A stretch of DNA of 64,000 bases, taken from CAWDXG01 sp963822115. GTDB taxonomy: Bacteria > Myxococcota_A > Polyangia > Polyangiales > Polyangiaceae. The position numbers and the translations under genes were made by a program. Each line of letters opens with the position of its first letter. Within the stretch, counting starts at the first letter, position 1. Shown piece by piece: positions 53,724 through 63,183 of this stretch. Below the pieces are notes generated by a model. It was not told the origin of the DNA. It saw only the letters and a program-made list of their open reading frames with translations, and did not search any database. The DNA lies in assembly GCA_963822115.1 (NCBI GenBank), contig CAWGGM010000010.1, positions 248,001 to 312,000 of the forward strand, written 5' to 3'.

Positions 53724-54896
53724 ATGAGCTTCGCCCCGATCGCGCGCGCCAGCACGATGCTCGTGTCGGTCGTCGCCGTTGCATGTGCGCCGCCTGCCCG
53801 CCACGCGGTCGCGCAGCGGCCCGCCCACGCGGTCGCGCCGCCGCGCGTCGCCGCTCCGGAGGCCGCGCTCGACGAGGATCGCCCCGACAATCCCTATCCG
53901 GAATGGATCACGGCCGATTGGGCCGAGACCGGCCGGCCCACGCGGGCGACGCTCGTGGCCTACGCGAAGCGCGCAAACGCCTGGACGGCGCAGTGCCGGA
54001 AAGGCTTCGCCGATCTGGAGCACGATGCCGCCACGATCGACGCGAACGTCGAGCGCGAGATAGCAACCATTCCGCAGAGCGGATCGCCGTACGACGCGTT
54101 CGCTGCGTTCCGCGTCGTCGAGACGCACTTCACCCTGGCGCGCGACCGCATACAGAAGGCTCGCGGTCTCGACGGCTGGGAAGCGAGCTTCTTCCTGCAG
54201 CCGATCGAACACCGGATCCAGGTCGCGCTGCTCGAGTGGGAAGGTCGTTCTTCGCCGCTGCTCGTCTCCGCCGCGGGAACGACGCCGCTCGGCGTCTCCA
54301 TGCCCGTCGCCACGACCGCTGCGCCCGGGATCGATCGTGAAGCTCTCTACTGCCGGCACGCGCGCGATCGCGGAACCCGCGCGGCGCCCGCGTTCTTCCC
54401 ACCGACCGACATCCTGAGCCTCGTCCGCCGTCCGTTCGAGGCGACGCCGACCACGACCGCGTCCGGGCCCGCGGCGACCCGGGCACCGCCGTCGCCCGCG
54501 CAATCTGCTTATTTCGTGGAAGGCGTCGTCCGGTCGGTGTCAAACGCGGCCCCGGGAACGCGCGTCACCTTCGAGCATTCGTGGAAGATGCTCGAGCAGC
54601 GACCGCCGTGCCACGTCGAGCGCTGCAAGGGGATCGACTGCGGAATGGGTCCCGGCGGCCCCATGCGGAGGATCTGCCGCGAAGTGACGGTCTCGAGGCG
54701 CGTGCGCTTCGTCGCACTCTTCAGCTCGCTACCGCGCGGGCTCGAGCTTCGCCCCGGCGATGCCGTCTCGTTCCAGGCGGCGGAGGAGTTCGAGCTCACC
54801 CCGCCGTATCGAAAGCTCTTCCACGCCGTCGTCCTCCAATGGGTCGATCGACCCAAGGGCGACCCGCAGCGCGTGTTCTCGCTAGGCCCGGACTGA
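53724..54896 (+). CDS. Lipoprotein, about 390 aa
   Basis: Starts MSFAPIARASTMLVSVVAVA then CAPP, a leader with lipobox VAC. An Ala/Pro/Val linker is followed by helical and beta regions (EWITADWAETGRPTRATLVA; AYFVEGVVRSVSNAAPGTRV) and a Cys-containing segment PPCHVERCKGIDCGMGPGGP. Family not recognised; the C-terminal third resembles a small beta barrel. ATG 53724 is chosen because it is the first start in frame that gives an export leader. Confidence 0.65.
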   Translation: MSFAPIARASTMLVSVVAVACAPPARHAVAQRPAHAVAPPRVAAPEAALDEDRPDNPYPEWITADWAETGRPTRATLVAYAKRANAWTAQCRKGFADLEHDAATIDANVEREIATIPQSGSPYDAFAAFRVVETHFTLARDRIQKARGLDGWEASFFLQPIEHRIQVALLEWEGRSSPLLVSAAGTTPLGVSMPVATTAAPGIDREALYCRHARDRGTRAAPAFFPPTDILSLVRRPFEATPTTTASGPAATRAPPSPAQSAYFVEGVVRSVSNAAPGTRVTFEHSWKMLEQRPPCHVERCKGIDCGMGPGGPMRRICREVTVSRRVRFVALFSSLPRGLELRPGDAVSFQAAEEFELTPPYRKLFHAVVLQWVDRPKGDPQRVFSLGPD

Positions 54897-55428
54897 GCGC
54901 GCCTGGGGATTCCGCTCGACGCCGGCTTTCGGCGCGAGCGCGACGAAGGCGCCCGGTGAGGCCGCGTCAGTCCGCACAAGGCTCATCCTCTCATGTTCGA
55001 ATTGAGACGAACGGCGGTTGTGCAAGTCGTGGAGAGGGTTGCAGCATAGCCCCGAATCGACTTCCGGATCGCCTTCGTGGTTTGGCGTCATGTAGTCTGT
55101 TTCCCGGTAGTTACGCGCTGCCGCCAGCTTGTCCGCGCCTGTCCGTGGCGGCCACTGTGTCGCCTTGGCCGCTCGGGGCCGGGCTGGCAGCGATGTCCAA
55201 GGTGGCGCAGGGCGAGCGTCATGGCGCGAAGCGATCAGCCACGCTAGCGGGCGCGTACGCGCGGATGCGCGGGGAGTGCTACGCAAGCATAGCAACGCCG
55301 CGCGACGATTCCACCAGACATGCCCGACGTAGCGGACCCGGGTCGCGAGCTCGTCGATTTCTGGAACGAGATACTGGTCCCGGGAGCCGTCGGCGGCGCC
55401 GGGCTCGAGAGCAGAGAGGAGGAGGACG
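54897..55428. other. Spacer without recognisable gene
   Basis: About 530 bp. The least GC-rich part (54980-55110) has no convincing open frame on either strand. A GAGGAGGAGGAC at 55418-55429 is the ribosome site of the next gene. I see no repeat or RNA here. Confidence 0.4.
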
Positions 55429-55712
55429 ATGTCGGAAGAGAGCATGACTACCCAGGCCAGGACTGCCGCCGAGCCCGGCAGGGTGCTGGCGTTCGTCTAC
55501 GGAGTGGCCTCGTATGCGGCGTTCTTCGCCGTGTTCGTCTACCTGATCCTGTTCGTCGCGGATCTGTGGGTCCCCAAGGTGGTCGACAGCGGCGTCCGTT
55601 GCTCGATGGCAATCGCGGTCGCTTTCGACGTCGCACTGATCGCGCTGTTCGGTCTGCAACACAGCGTGATGGCCCGACCGGCCTTCAAGCGGGCGTGGAC
55701 GAGGATCGTTAC
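55429..55712 (+). pseudogene. NnrU/MddA-like membrane methyltransferase, 5' fragment
   Basis: Reads MSEESMTTQARTAAEPGRVL, AFVYGVASYAAFFAVFVYLI LFVADLWVPK and DVALIALFGLQHSVMARPAF KRAWTRIV, the N-terminal helices of the NnrU/isoprenylcysteine methyltransferase-like family that includes methanethiol S-methyltransferase MddA. After RIV the family sequence stops; the frame continues only through the reverse of the next fragment. So about one third of the gene is present. Confidence 0.75.
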
Positions 55713-55719
55713 GGCCTGT

Positions 55720-55842
55720 TCATTCGTCGTCGCGCGGCTCGAAGGCGATGTCGGCGGGCTCGACTGGAAGCTCGTTCCGCTCGCGCAGCCACTTGATCAG
55801 CCGCTGCCCTTCGCGCGCGAAGCCCTGTGCCGCATTCCCGGT
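55720..55842 (-). pseudogene. C-terminal fragment of an unidentified gene
   Basis: The minus strand reads GNAAQGFAREGQRLIKWLRE then RNELPVEPADIAFEPRDDE and TGA. The composition is that of a real protein tail with a charged end, directly abutting the MddA-like fragment. I do not recognise the family. Its upstream part is missing. Confidence 0.4.
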
Positions 55843-55909
55843 CCCTGACCGAGCCCGGCCATCCATTTTCTGTGGACATGCCTGTGCCGCATTGCCAAGG
55901 TAGGACGCT

Positions 55910-57007
55910 ATGGAAGGGTTCACGGGGGGGCGTGCGCGCGGCGCGCTCTTTGTGCTCGGGTTGCTGGTGGCCGGCGGCTGCGGCAACGGCGGTGGTGGCG
56001 CGAGCGGCACGGGTGGCGCGGCCGGCAACGATGCCGGCTCGAGCGGTGCAGGTGGCGCCATCGATGCCGGTTCGAGCGGAGGCACAGCGGGCATCGGCGA
56101 CGCGGGGGATGCCGGACAGCAGACCTTCACCGTCAGCGGGACTGTCTCGGGGCTCGACGGTACAGGGCTCGTTCTGGACGACGGACTAGGCGATCAGATC
56201 TCCATCGATGCGGACGGCCCGTTCGCGTTCGCCGCGAAGGTCGCGGACGGCTCGAACGTGTCGGTGCAAGTGGCAACGCAACCGACGGCTCCGGGGCAGA
56301 CCTGCACGGTAGCCGGGGGCACGGCGAAAGCGATCGCCAGCGACCTGACAACGGTCGCCGTGACCTGCACGACCGACACCTTCGAAGTTGGCGGGACCGT
56401 CACCGGTTTGTCGGGGACGGGCCTGGTGCTCCAGAACAACGCCAGCGACGATCTCCCGATCGCTGCCGACGGCGCATTCACGTTTGCCACGCCGCTGCCC
56501 AGCGGGCAGTCATTCGTGGTAACGGTGAAGTCCCAGCCGACTGCTCCAGACCAGACCTGCGCAGTCAGCAATGGCACGGGCATGGTGACCGACTCGGACA
56601 TTTCCACAGTGACCATCGACTGCGTTCTGCTCGATACCGACGGCGACGGGGTGCTCGACTCCGTCGACGCCTGCCCATCGGGCGACACGGGATGGACATC
56701 AAGCCCTGCCACCGACCACGACGGTGACGGCTGCCGCGACGCCACCGAGGACGCCGATGACGACAACGACGGGATAGCGGATACGGCCGATGCGTGCCCG
56801 CTCGGCGAGACCGGCTGGGCGTCTGATTCGACCACGGACCACGACAGCGACGGCTGCCGCGATACCACAGAGGACAGCGACGACGACAACGACGGCGTGC
56901 CCGACACATTTGATCTGTGTCCGTCGGGCAACCTGGGGTGGGTTTCGACGCCTTCCACCGACGCGCAGGGTGACGGCTGCCAAGACGGCACTCCAGAACA
57001 ACCCTGA
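55910..57007 (+). CDS. Lipoprotein with thrombospondin-3-like calcium repeats
   Basis: 365 residues starting MEGFTGGRARGALFVLGLLV then AGGC lipobox. After a Gly/Ala/Asp linker there are two ~85-residue beta-sandwich modules (VSGTVSGLDGTGLVLDDGLG and VGGTVTGLSGTGLVLQNNAS) of the DUF-type repeat seen in Myxococcota surface proteins, then about five TSP3-like DxDxDG repeats: DTDGDGVLDSVDACPSGD, DHDGDGCRDATEDADDDNDG. These bind calcium and form a rod. It is probably displayed on the outer membrane. Confidence 0.85.
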   Translation: MEGFTGGRARGALFVLGLLVAGGCGNGGGGASGTGGAAGNDAGSSGAGGAIDAGSSGGTAGIGDAGDAGQQTFTVSGTVSGLDGTGLVLDDGLGDQISIDADGPFAFAAKVADGSNVSVQVATQPTAPGQTCTVAGGTAKAIASDLTTVAVTCTTDTFEVGGTVTGLSGTGLVLQNNASDDLPIAADGAFTFATPLPSGQSFVVTVKSQPTAPDQTCAVSNGTGMVTDSDISTVTIDCVLLDTDGDGVLDSVDACPSGDTGWTSSPATDHDGDGCRDATEDADDDNDGIADTADACPLGETGWASDSTTDHDSDGCRDTTEDSDDDNDGVPDTFDLCPSGNLGWVSTPSTDAQGDGCQDGTPEQP

Positions 57008-57142
57008 GGCGCGAGGGCCGACTAGGCGGCCGGAAATTGGGACTGAAGACCGCTGGACGCCGAGCAGGTGGTACGCGACGCGCCCAGCCGTCCCATGTGC
57101 CACCGCGAGGCCGGGCCCTGGAGCCGCACGACAGGGAGAGCT

Positions 57143-57634
57143 CTAGCGTCGCTTTGCGCGATCGCGCCTGAAGCCGGCGAGCCCCAACGCGAGACCGAAG
57201 AGCACGAGCGGCGCGCCGGACGGCTCGTCATTGACCGGACCCACACTGCATCCGCTGTCCTGATTCTGGATCACCCGGGTCCTGGAGCGGTTGATGCCCG
57301 CATCGGAGTCGCTTCCGTTGGGGCTGCTTGAGCCGCCCGTACCAGCACGAGCCGCTCGCGCCGGCGCTGCAGGCGAACTCCCAGTCGAGCACGGCCGCCG
57401 GGACACAACGTGAAGGTCGAGTCCGACGCCGAGATCGTGATGTTCAGCCCGCAGCGCCAGCACGACGCTCGAGTGGGTGTGGAACTGAGCGACCGGCAGT
57501 CGATCTCGCCGACTGAACCGCGACATCCGTGTCGCGATCCCGGTGGCAACCGGGTTCAGCGTCACGCCGAGGGGCACGGCGAGGAAAATCCCGCAAGGTC
57601 CGCACGTCGTGGCGATGTTCGTGTGGCCTGCCAA
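57143..57634 (-). pseudogene. MYXO-CTERM-tailed secreted protein, degenerate
   Basis: The C-terminus is clear: DSGCSVGPVNDEPSGAPLVL, FGLALGLAGFRRDRAKRR, a GC motif followed by a TM helix and a basic end, the MYXO-CTERM sorting signal. Upstream the protein-like parts lie in different frames: GSSSPNGSDSDAG; VLDWEFACSAGASGS; LNITISASDSTFTLCPGG; CGIFLAVPLGVTLNPVATGI. Several small indels are needed to join them. It is either decayed or poorly sequenced. Confidence 0.65.
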
Positions 57635-57658
57635 GGCTTGTTCCCCTTGGCGCTCGAG

Positions 57659-58147
57659 CTATAGCGCTCCGCTCCACGTGAAGCGGCGCTCGTGCGTTGG
57701 CTCCGCGTGCGCCTCGATACGATCCATCGCTTCGTTCGCCAGCTGATCCACGTGCTCGTTGCCCTGGTGCCCCGAGTGGCCCGCCACCCACTGCCAGCTG
57801 ACGTGGTGCTTCGCGAGCAGCTCATCGAGTCGCTTGAGCAGATCCAGGTTCTTGAGTGGCTCCTTGCCGCGGCTCCAGCCCTTCCTTTTCCAACCGGGCA
57901 TCCACTTGATGGCGCAGTTGATCAGGTACTTGCTGTCGCTGCGGATCTGGATCGCCTGTCCGGCGCGCGACAGGGCGCTCAGCGCCTCGATAGCTCCACG
58001 GATCTCCATGCGGTTGTTCGTCGTGGAAACCTCGCCGCCGGCGCGCTCCAGCGCCACGCGAGTGCGCGGATCGACGAGCACGAACGCCCATGCCCCCACA
58101 CCGCCGGGGTTGCCGCGGCAGCCGCCATCCGTATACGCGATGATCAC
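57659..58147 (-). CDS. rnhA: Ribonuclease HI
   Basis: 162 residues from GTG 58147. The catalytic set is present: IIAYTDGGCRGNPGGVGAWA (first Asp), NNRMEIRGAIEAL (Glu), IRSDSKYLINCAIKWMPGWK (Asp), and WVAGHSGHQGNEHVDQLANE (last Asp and His loop). It cleaves RNA in RNA-DNA hybrids. Downstream of the SUMF1 gene with a 102-bp gap; no special linkage. Confidence 0.95.
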   Translation of the reverse strand: MIIAYTDGGCRGNPGGVGAWAFVLVDPRTRVALERAGGEVSTTNNRMEIRGAIEALSALSRAGQAIQIRSDSKYLINCAIKWMPGWKRKGWSRGKEPLKNLDLLKRLDELLAKHHVSWQWVAGHSGHQGNEHVDQLANEAMDRIEAHAEPTHERRFTWSGAL

Positions 58148-58249
58148 CGCCTGGACCCTTGCACGCGCCGAGGATCGACGCCAGCCACCGACACCGCGCG
58201 CGGCCCCGCGCCGGTGCGCGCTGGATTCGATCAACCTGGCGCGCTCGGC

Positions 58250-59101
58250 TCAGTCGGCGCAGCAGCGAAAACCCACGGCCTCGACCTGCCGGGAGCGAGG
58301 CCACTCGAGCTCACGGCCCATCGCACAGCGCGTGCCCTGGGCGTGGTGCTGGAAGCTCCCTCCGCGGATGCGACAGGGAGACTCCGCGCTGTCGTCGATG
58401 CAGCTGTTGTCCCACTCGGCGACGTGCCCGCTCAGATCGAACACCTCGGCGTAGGCCGGATCCGGCGAGTGACACTGCGCGAAGCTACCGACGTCGTCCA
58501 GGCCCCAGGTGGTGTAGTCGTCCGCGTCCGCGTCCCGGCAGATGTTCGTGTCGAACGTGTTCCCGTAGGTGTACTCGAACTGGCCGCCAGAGGTACAGGC
58601 GGCGTCCCACTCGCTGACCTTGGGATCGTCGTAGCTCGTGAACGGATAGCTGCCGCCGTCCCCCACCTTGCCGCACAGTCGCTTGCCGGCCGCTTTGCAG
58701 AACGCCTGCGCGTCACACCAGTCAACGCACACCACCGGATGTTCGGTCTTGTTCGCGCCCGGCTTCCAGTCACACGAAGGGGTGAAGTCCGTGTTCGTCG
58801 AGCAAGATGCCGATTGCCCGCTCGTCGAAGGTTTCGAGTCGAGCCACGCTTCGTACTGGCCGCGGGTGACCTCGGTCTTGTCGATGCAGAACCCTTCGGG
58901 TAGCCGCACCATGTCGGGACCCATGCCCGCGTTCGCCGCGCCGGGTGGACAGGTGCCCTCCGCGGGCCGCTTTTCCATCGAGCGGAGTACCTCGCGCTGG
59001 ATCACTTGCGGCGCCGGAAGCCCAGACGCCGCGACCGCCAATACTGCCAGGGCGGCCAATACTGCCAGGGCGGCCAGGGCGGCGTACCGGGTGCGGCTCA
59101 C
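58250..59101 (-). CDS. SUMF1/FGE-sulfatase-domain protein
   Basis: 283 residues from GTG 59101, overlapping the beta-helix stop as GTGA. A signal-anchor helix (ALAALAVLAALAVLAVAASG), encoded by a small tandem DNA repeat (gccaatactgccagggcg), is followed by the SUMF1 domain: MVRLPEGFCIDKTEVTRGQY, EHPVVCVDWCDAQAFCKAAG, KRLCGKVGDGGSYPF, VFDLSGHVAEWDNSCID, RIRGGSFQ and VGFRCC. Related proteins include formylglycine-generating enzyme, but most bacterial members are ligand-binding. Probably acts outside together with the beta-helix protein. Confidence 0.88.
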   Translation of the reverse strand: MSRTRYAALAALAVLAALAVLAVAASGLPAPQVIQREVLRSMEKRPAEGTCPPGAANAGMGPDMVRLPEGFCIDKTEVTRGQYEAWLDSKPSTSGQSASCSTNTDFTPSCDWKPGANKTEHPVVCVDWCDAQAFCKAAGKRLCGKVGDGGSYPFTSYDDPKVSEWDAACTSGGQFEYTYGNTFDTNICRDADADDYTTWGLDDVGSFAQCHSPDPAYAEVFDLSGHVAEWDNSCIDDSAESPCRIRGGSFQHHAQGTRCAMGRELEWPRSRQVEAVGFRCCAD

Positions 59102-60696
59102 CAGTACACCGGCGATGAGTTGCGATAGGGAGCGTCGTCCGCCATCGGGAATTCCACGGCGCGGTCCTCCGCCGGGATGGCGCCGTCGCTTCGGTTCAGA
59201 ATGTTGCCGCTTGCCACGCCGGCGACGTCCCGCAGCTTGTAGTTCTCGGGCTTGGTGCGGTAGACGCGGTTTCCCTCCAACCGCGTGCACGCCAGGTTGA
59301 AGCCCAGGATCAAGCCGTTGTGCACGGTGTTGTTGGAGACGAAGTACCGCATGTTGTGGGCCATGTGGATGCCCGCGTCGTACAGGGTGTTCCCCGCGAT
59401 GTAGTTGCCGACCGGGTTCTTGCGCGTCGCGCTTTTGTCAGCGGAGCTGACGTATCCCAGGATCCCCCAGAAGCCGTTGACCGTGGGCTTGGACATGCGG
59501 ATCTTGTTGTTGATGATGACGTTGTCGGTCTCTTTCCAGATGATGATGGGCCCGTCGACCTGCTTGTCCAGGTCGCAGGGTAGCGAGGCGTCGAACTTGC
59601 CCTGTGCATCGACGCCGCACTGGGTCATCGTGTTCTCTTCCACCCAGACGTTGTGCCCGGTCGAGGTGACGAAATCCCCTCCCGCGTTGTCGTCAAAGGT
59701 GTTCCGGTAGATGTGGATGTCCTGGTCCACACGCCCTGCGCCCTCGATGTCGATGCCGAACTGCGGGGAAGTGCCCTCGATGTGGTGGATGTGGTTGTTC
59801 TCGACCACGATGTTGTGACCCCCGACGATGGACACGCCCTGGCGGCGATTGTGGTGGATGTCGTTGTCCCGGATCGTCACGTTGGTGGTGGGCTTTTCGG
59901 GGGCGCCGTTGTTCGCCTTGGCGCCCACGATGAGCACGCCGTCGCCAGTGAGCTCGTGGAGCTCCATGTCCTCGATCAACACCCGGTCGACGCCGGTCCA
60001 GACGCAGATGCCATGCCCTTCGTCGTCGGCCTTCGGCGGGTTGCCAAAGTCGTGCTGGGAGCGATCCCCCAGCACCTCGCCGCCGCGGATGGTGATGTTG
60101 CTGTTGTTGTTGACGCTGATGACGCAGTAGTTGAAGCGATCGTTGGGGACCATCTCGAGCACGGTGCCATTGGACAGCTCCAGGGTCATGTCACCCTGGA
60201 GCTCGATGCCGGCCTCGTATGCGGCGTTCGTCGCTTCGCCCACGAGGTACTTGCCGGGCGGGATGACGATCTTGTCGTGCCCGTTGTCTTTGGCCCACTT
60301 GATCGCGGCGTTCAGGCGCGTTCGCGTCTCGACGGGATCCGTTCCCTTGTTGGAGATATTCCACTTGGCCAGGTCGATGACGTATTCGTTGGTGTGCTGT
60401 GTGGGCAAGGTCGCGGTCGGGCGGCCGCCGGGGTTCCACGCGCAGTCGCCACTCCCCGGCACGGGAACCACCGTACTCGCGTCGCTCTCTGCAGCATCAG
60501 CCGCTGTCGCCGCGTCTCCCAGCGGGTTGCCTCCGCCGCCGGAGCCGCCCTTGCCGCCGCTCCCAGCGGCGCTGGAATCGCTGCCGCAGGCGGCGCCGCC
60601 GACCCACCCTGCAAGCAGGAGGGTTGCCAAGCCGAGCGCGCGCCGCGCCCAGCATAGGCGCGCAGTAGTCCCTCCCGTGTCTCCGCGGCCCCGCAT
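59098..60696 (-). CDS. Right-handed parallel beta-helix lipoprotein
   Basis: 532 residues starting MRGRGDTGGTTARLCWARRA, leader ending GWVGGAAC. A Gly/Ser/Ala linker precedes the helix with the repeating coil phrases NITIRGGEVLGDRS, VLIEDMELHELTGDGVLIVG, NVTIRDNDIHHNRRQGVSIV and NIVVENNHIHHIEGT, typical of NosD/pectate-lyase-like proteins. Substrate unknown; a surface polysaccharide is likely. ATG 60696 is preferred over GTG 60702. The stop overlaps the SUMF1 start, so both form one operon. Confidence 0.88.
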   Translation of the reverse strand: MRGRGDTGGTTARLCWARRALGLATLLLAGWVGGAACGSDSSAAGSGGKGGSGGGGNPLGDAATAADAAESDASTVVPVPGSGDCAWNPGGRPTATLPTQHTNEYVIDLAKWNISNKGTDPVETRTRLNAAIKWAKDNGHDKIVIPPGKYLVGEATNAAYEAGIELQGDMTLELSNGTVLEMVPNDRFNYCVISVNNNSNITIRGGEVLGDRSQHDFGNPPKADDEGHGICVWTGVDRVLIEDMELHELTGDGVLIVGAKANNGAPEKPTTNVTIRDNDIHHNRRQGVSIVGGHNIVVENNHIHHIEGTSPQFGIDIEGAGRVDQDIHIYRNTFDDNAGGDFVTSTGHNVWVEENTMTQCGVDAQGKFDASLPCDLDKQVDGPIIIWKETDNVIINNKIRMSKPTVNGFWGILGYVSSADKSATRKNPVGNYIAGNTLYDAGIHMAHNMRYFVSNNTVHNGLILGFNLACTRLEGNRVYRTKPENYKLRDVAGVASGNILNRSDGAIPAEDRAVEFPMADDAPYRNSSPVYW

Positions 60697-60729
60697 CCAC
60701 ACGATGGTGACGCGCGCCGTGACTCCAGG

Positions 60730-61584
60730 TCAAGCGACCGGCCGGGCAACGCGCGCGGCGCGCAGTGACGATATGCTCTCTCGACCCAGCCGTTGTGCGC
60801 TGCCGGCCGATGCGCTGGCGCGGATCACGCGACGGCCGGAGCGGGCCGCGCGGGCGAACGGGTAGCTGCCCAGGGCGTTTGCCGGCTGCTGCTGGACGCG
60901 ACCCCCTTCGCGGCGGGGAAAATCGCTTCGTATACGAAGTGATTTCTCGACGCTCGCAGGAGCCTGCGCGACCGATAGCCGACGCACGCCGCCGCGGCGT
61001 CGCCACCCATCGTCGCACGCGCCGTTGCTCTCGAGCATTTTCGACAGCTCCTCGGGCAGCATCACCAGCGCGTGGAGCATCGGCTGGCCCGAGCCGGTCA
61101 CGCTTGACGCATCCGGTGATGCGGAGTCGCCCCTCTTCGTCGACAATGCCGCGGTCGCCTTGCTCGCGGCGCTCGACGACGTTGGCTTCGGCGGTGTGGG
61201 CCCGACGACCGACGAACCCGCCTGGGTCGCGTCGTTCGGGATCAGGGCGATGGAAATCGTGGGGTGCGGCTTGATGGCAAAGGTGCGTGTCTCGCCATCG
61301 GTGAGCTGGGTGTAGGCGATCGGGGTCCTCATGCCGCAGGTCTTGCTGTGACAGTGCGCGATCACGGTGATCGGCGCGGAGGTCGACACGCTGCACAGGT
61401 TCGGGGCGGCGGTCGCCGAGCTCGCGCCGCTGGCGTCGAGCGTGAGACGGATGCGCTGGTCACCGCAATCGAAGGCGACCTCGGTCTTCGGCGGGCCCCT
61501 GACGTCGAAGCTGAACGACCGGTGGCAGCCGGCGAGCGCGCTCGCGACGAGTGTCACGCCGATCATCGACCGCAGGCGGAGCAT
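60730..61584 (-). CDS. Lipoprotein with unusual C-terminal tail
   Basis: 284 residues starting MLRLRSMIGVTLVASALAGC then HRS, so lipobox LAGC. The first ~100 residues form a beta domain (FDVRGPPKTEVAFDCGDQRI, RLTLDASGAS, ITVIAHCHSKTCGMRT, TFAIKPHPTISIALIP). After ~residue 185 the composition turns Arg/Ser/Ala-rich and looks unlike protein, so the true end may be nearer 61030 after a frameshift or the tail may be disordered. Family not recognised. Confidence 0.55.
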   Translation of the reverse strand: MLRLRSMIGVTLVASALAGCHRSFSFDVRGPPKTEVAFDCGDQRIRLTLDASGASSATAAPNLCSVSTSAPITVIAHCHSKTCGMRTPIAYTQLTDGETRTFAIKPHPTISIALIPNDATQAGSSVVGPTPPKPTSSSAASKATAALSTKRGDSASPDASSVTGSGQPMLHALVMLPEELSKMLESNGACDDGWRRRGGVRRLSVAQAPASVEKSLRIRSDFPRREGGRVQQQPANALGSYPFARAARSGRRVIRASASAGSAQRLGRESISSLRAARVARPVA

Positions 61585-61842
61585 AGGAGGCGAGCTCTCG
61601 TTCCGCGCATTGCCACACCTCGCCAACAGCGTCGCCAACGTCTTGCAGATCGCACGTACGCGGATCCTCCAGCTGCTCTGTCGCAGGTGCGTGATCGCCG
61701 ACGACGTAGGCCGGCTGGGGACTATCGCGGAAGCAGTCATGACTTGGCCGGCGGAAGCCGGGCAGCGCGAGCATAACCACACAGGGGCGGCTCAGCTACG
61801 GCACAACAACGACGCGTCCACGCCGTCCAGCACGCGGGTGTG

Positions 61843-63183
61843 TCAAGTGTCGGTGTCGATCTCGTGCTGCAGCAGCTTGGAGCGGAGCGTCTTGCGGTCG
61901 ATGCCCAGGATGAGCGCGGCCTTGGACTTGTTGCCGCCAACGCTGGCCAACACCCTGCGGATGTGGGTCGCCTCGACCTGGGCCAGGGAGCGACGCAACT
62001 CCGCGTCGCCGCTGCCGAAGGATGAACGCATCAGAGCCGGCAGGTCCGTCGCGTCCACCTGGGGGCCGTCCGCCATCACGACCAGGCGTTGAACCACATT
62101 CTCCAGCTCGCGCACGTTTCCGGGCCAGGCGTAGGTCTGAAACAGCTGCAGCACACGGTCCGAGAACGCCAGCGGAGGGCGGTCGAGCTCATTCGCATAC
62201 TTTGCAGCGAAGTGGCGCGTGAGCGCGAGCACGTCCAATCCCCGTTCTCGAAGCGGCGGCAGGTCGATGGGGATGACGTTGATGCGAAAATAGAGGTCTT
62301 CGCGAAACGCGCCGGAAGCCGCCAACTGCTGCAAGTTCTTGTTGGTGGCGGCCACGATGCGCACGTCCACCGTGCGCGGTTTCGACGAACCGACCATTGC
62401 GACCTGCTTGTCCTGCAGCACGCGTAGGAGCTTGATCTGGGCTGCCGGGCTGGTCTCCGCGATCTCGTCGAGGAAGATCGTCCCGCCGTCCGCCGTCAGG
62501 AAGAACCCGGCGCGGGTTTCGTTGGCACCGGTGAAGGAGCCCTTCACGTGGCCGAACAGCTCGCTCTCGAACAGATCCTGCGGGATGGCACCGCAGTTGA
62601 CGGGAACGAACGGTGCAGCCGCTCGGGTGCTCTCGTAGTGGATGGCCCGGGCCACGAGCTCCTTGCCGGTCCCGCTCTCCCCGGACAAGAGCACGGTCGC
62701 GTTCGTTTGCGCCGCTCGCCGAATCTGAGCGTGTACGCGGCGCATGACGGCAGACTCGCCCAGCAAGCCGGGTACGGGCGGAGTGCGCGTTTCGGGTGTG
62801 CCGCGGCGCAGCGCCAGCTTCGACAGCGCGCGTTCGACGGCAACGGCAAGCTCCTCGTCCGTGAACGGCTTGGTGAGATAGTCCGTCGCGCCCTGCTTGA
62901 GCGATGCCACGGCACCGTTCACGTCGGGGAATCCGGTGATCACCATGATCTCCGTATCCTGCATGTTGTCCCGGACCTCACGCACCAGATCAATCCCGCT
63001 GCGCCGGGGCATCTTCACGTCCGTGATCACGAGATCCACGGCGGTTGCCCCCAGGATCTCCAGCGCCTCATCCACGTTGGCTGCAGCATGAACGGTGTAG
63101 CCGGCCGCCCGGAGATTGCGCTCCAGCACGGCGACCGTGCCCGGGGAATCGTCCACGACGAGAATGGATTGCCCTTCAGCCAT
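61843..63183 (-). CDS. NtrC-type sigma-54-dependent response regulator
   Basis: 446 residues. Receiver domain (ILVVDDSPGTVAVLERNLRA; phosphoacceptor Asp in LVITDVKMP; K in YLTKPF), AAA+ domain with Walker A GESGTGKE, a GAFTGA-like loop GSFTGANE, Walker B GGTIFLDEI and the R-finger region, then a Fis-type HTH (IRRVLASVGGNKSKAALILG, IDRKTLRSKL). It activates sigma-54 promoters when phosphorylated by the kinase whose gene overlaps it by 8 bp. Its targets are not evident in the window. Confidence 0.95.
   Translation of the reverse strand: MAEGQSILVVDDSPGTVAVLERNLRAAGYTVHAAANVDEALEILGATAVDLVITDVKMPRRSGIDLVREVRDNMQDTEIMVITGFPDVNGAVASLKQGATDYLTKPFTDEELAVAVERALSKLALRRGTPETRTPPVPGLLGESAVMRRVHAQIRRAAQTNATVLLSGESGTGKELVARAIHYESTRAAAPFVPVNCGAIPQDLFESELFGHVKGSFTGANETRAGFFLTADGGTIFLDEIAETSPAAQIKLLRVLQDKQVAMVGSSKPRTVDVRIVAATNKNLQQLAASGAFREDLYFRINVIPIDLPPLRERGLDVLALTRHFAAKYANELDRPPLAFSDRVLQLFQTYAWPGNVRELENVVQRLVVMADGPQVDATDLPALMRSSFGSGDAELRRSLAQVEATHIRRVLASVGGNKSKAALILGIDRKTLRSKLLQHEIDTDT

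Noticed and set aside
57271..57549. Separate gene in the region of the MYXO-CTERM pseudogene
   Set aside because: The frame has the sensible part in common with the degenerate gene and no independent start.
60730..61030. Independent gene after the 61584 lipoprotein
   Set aside because: Only random composition and no start; more likely a non-coding tail or a frame change.
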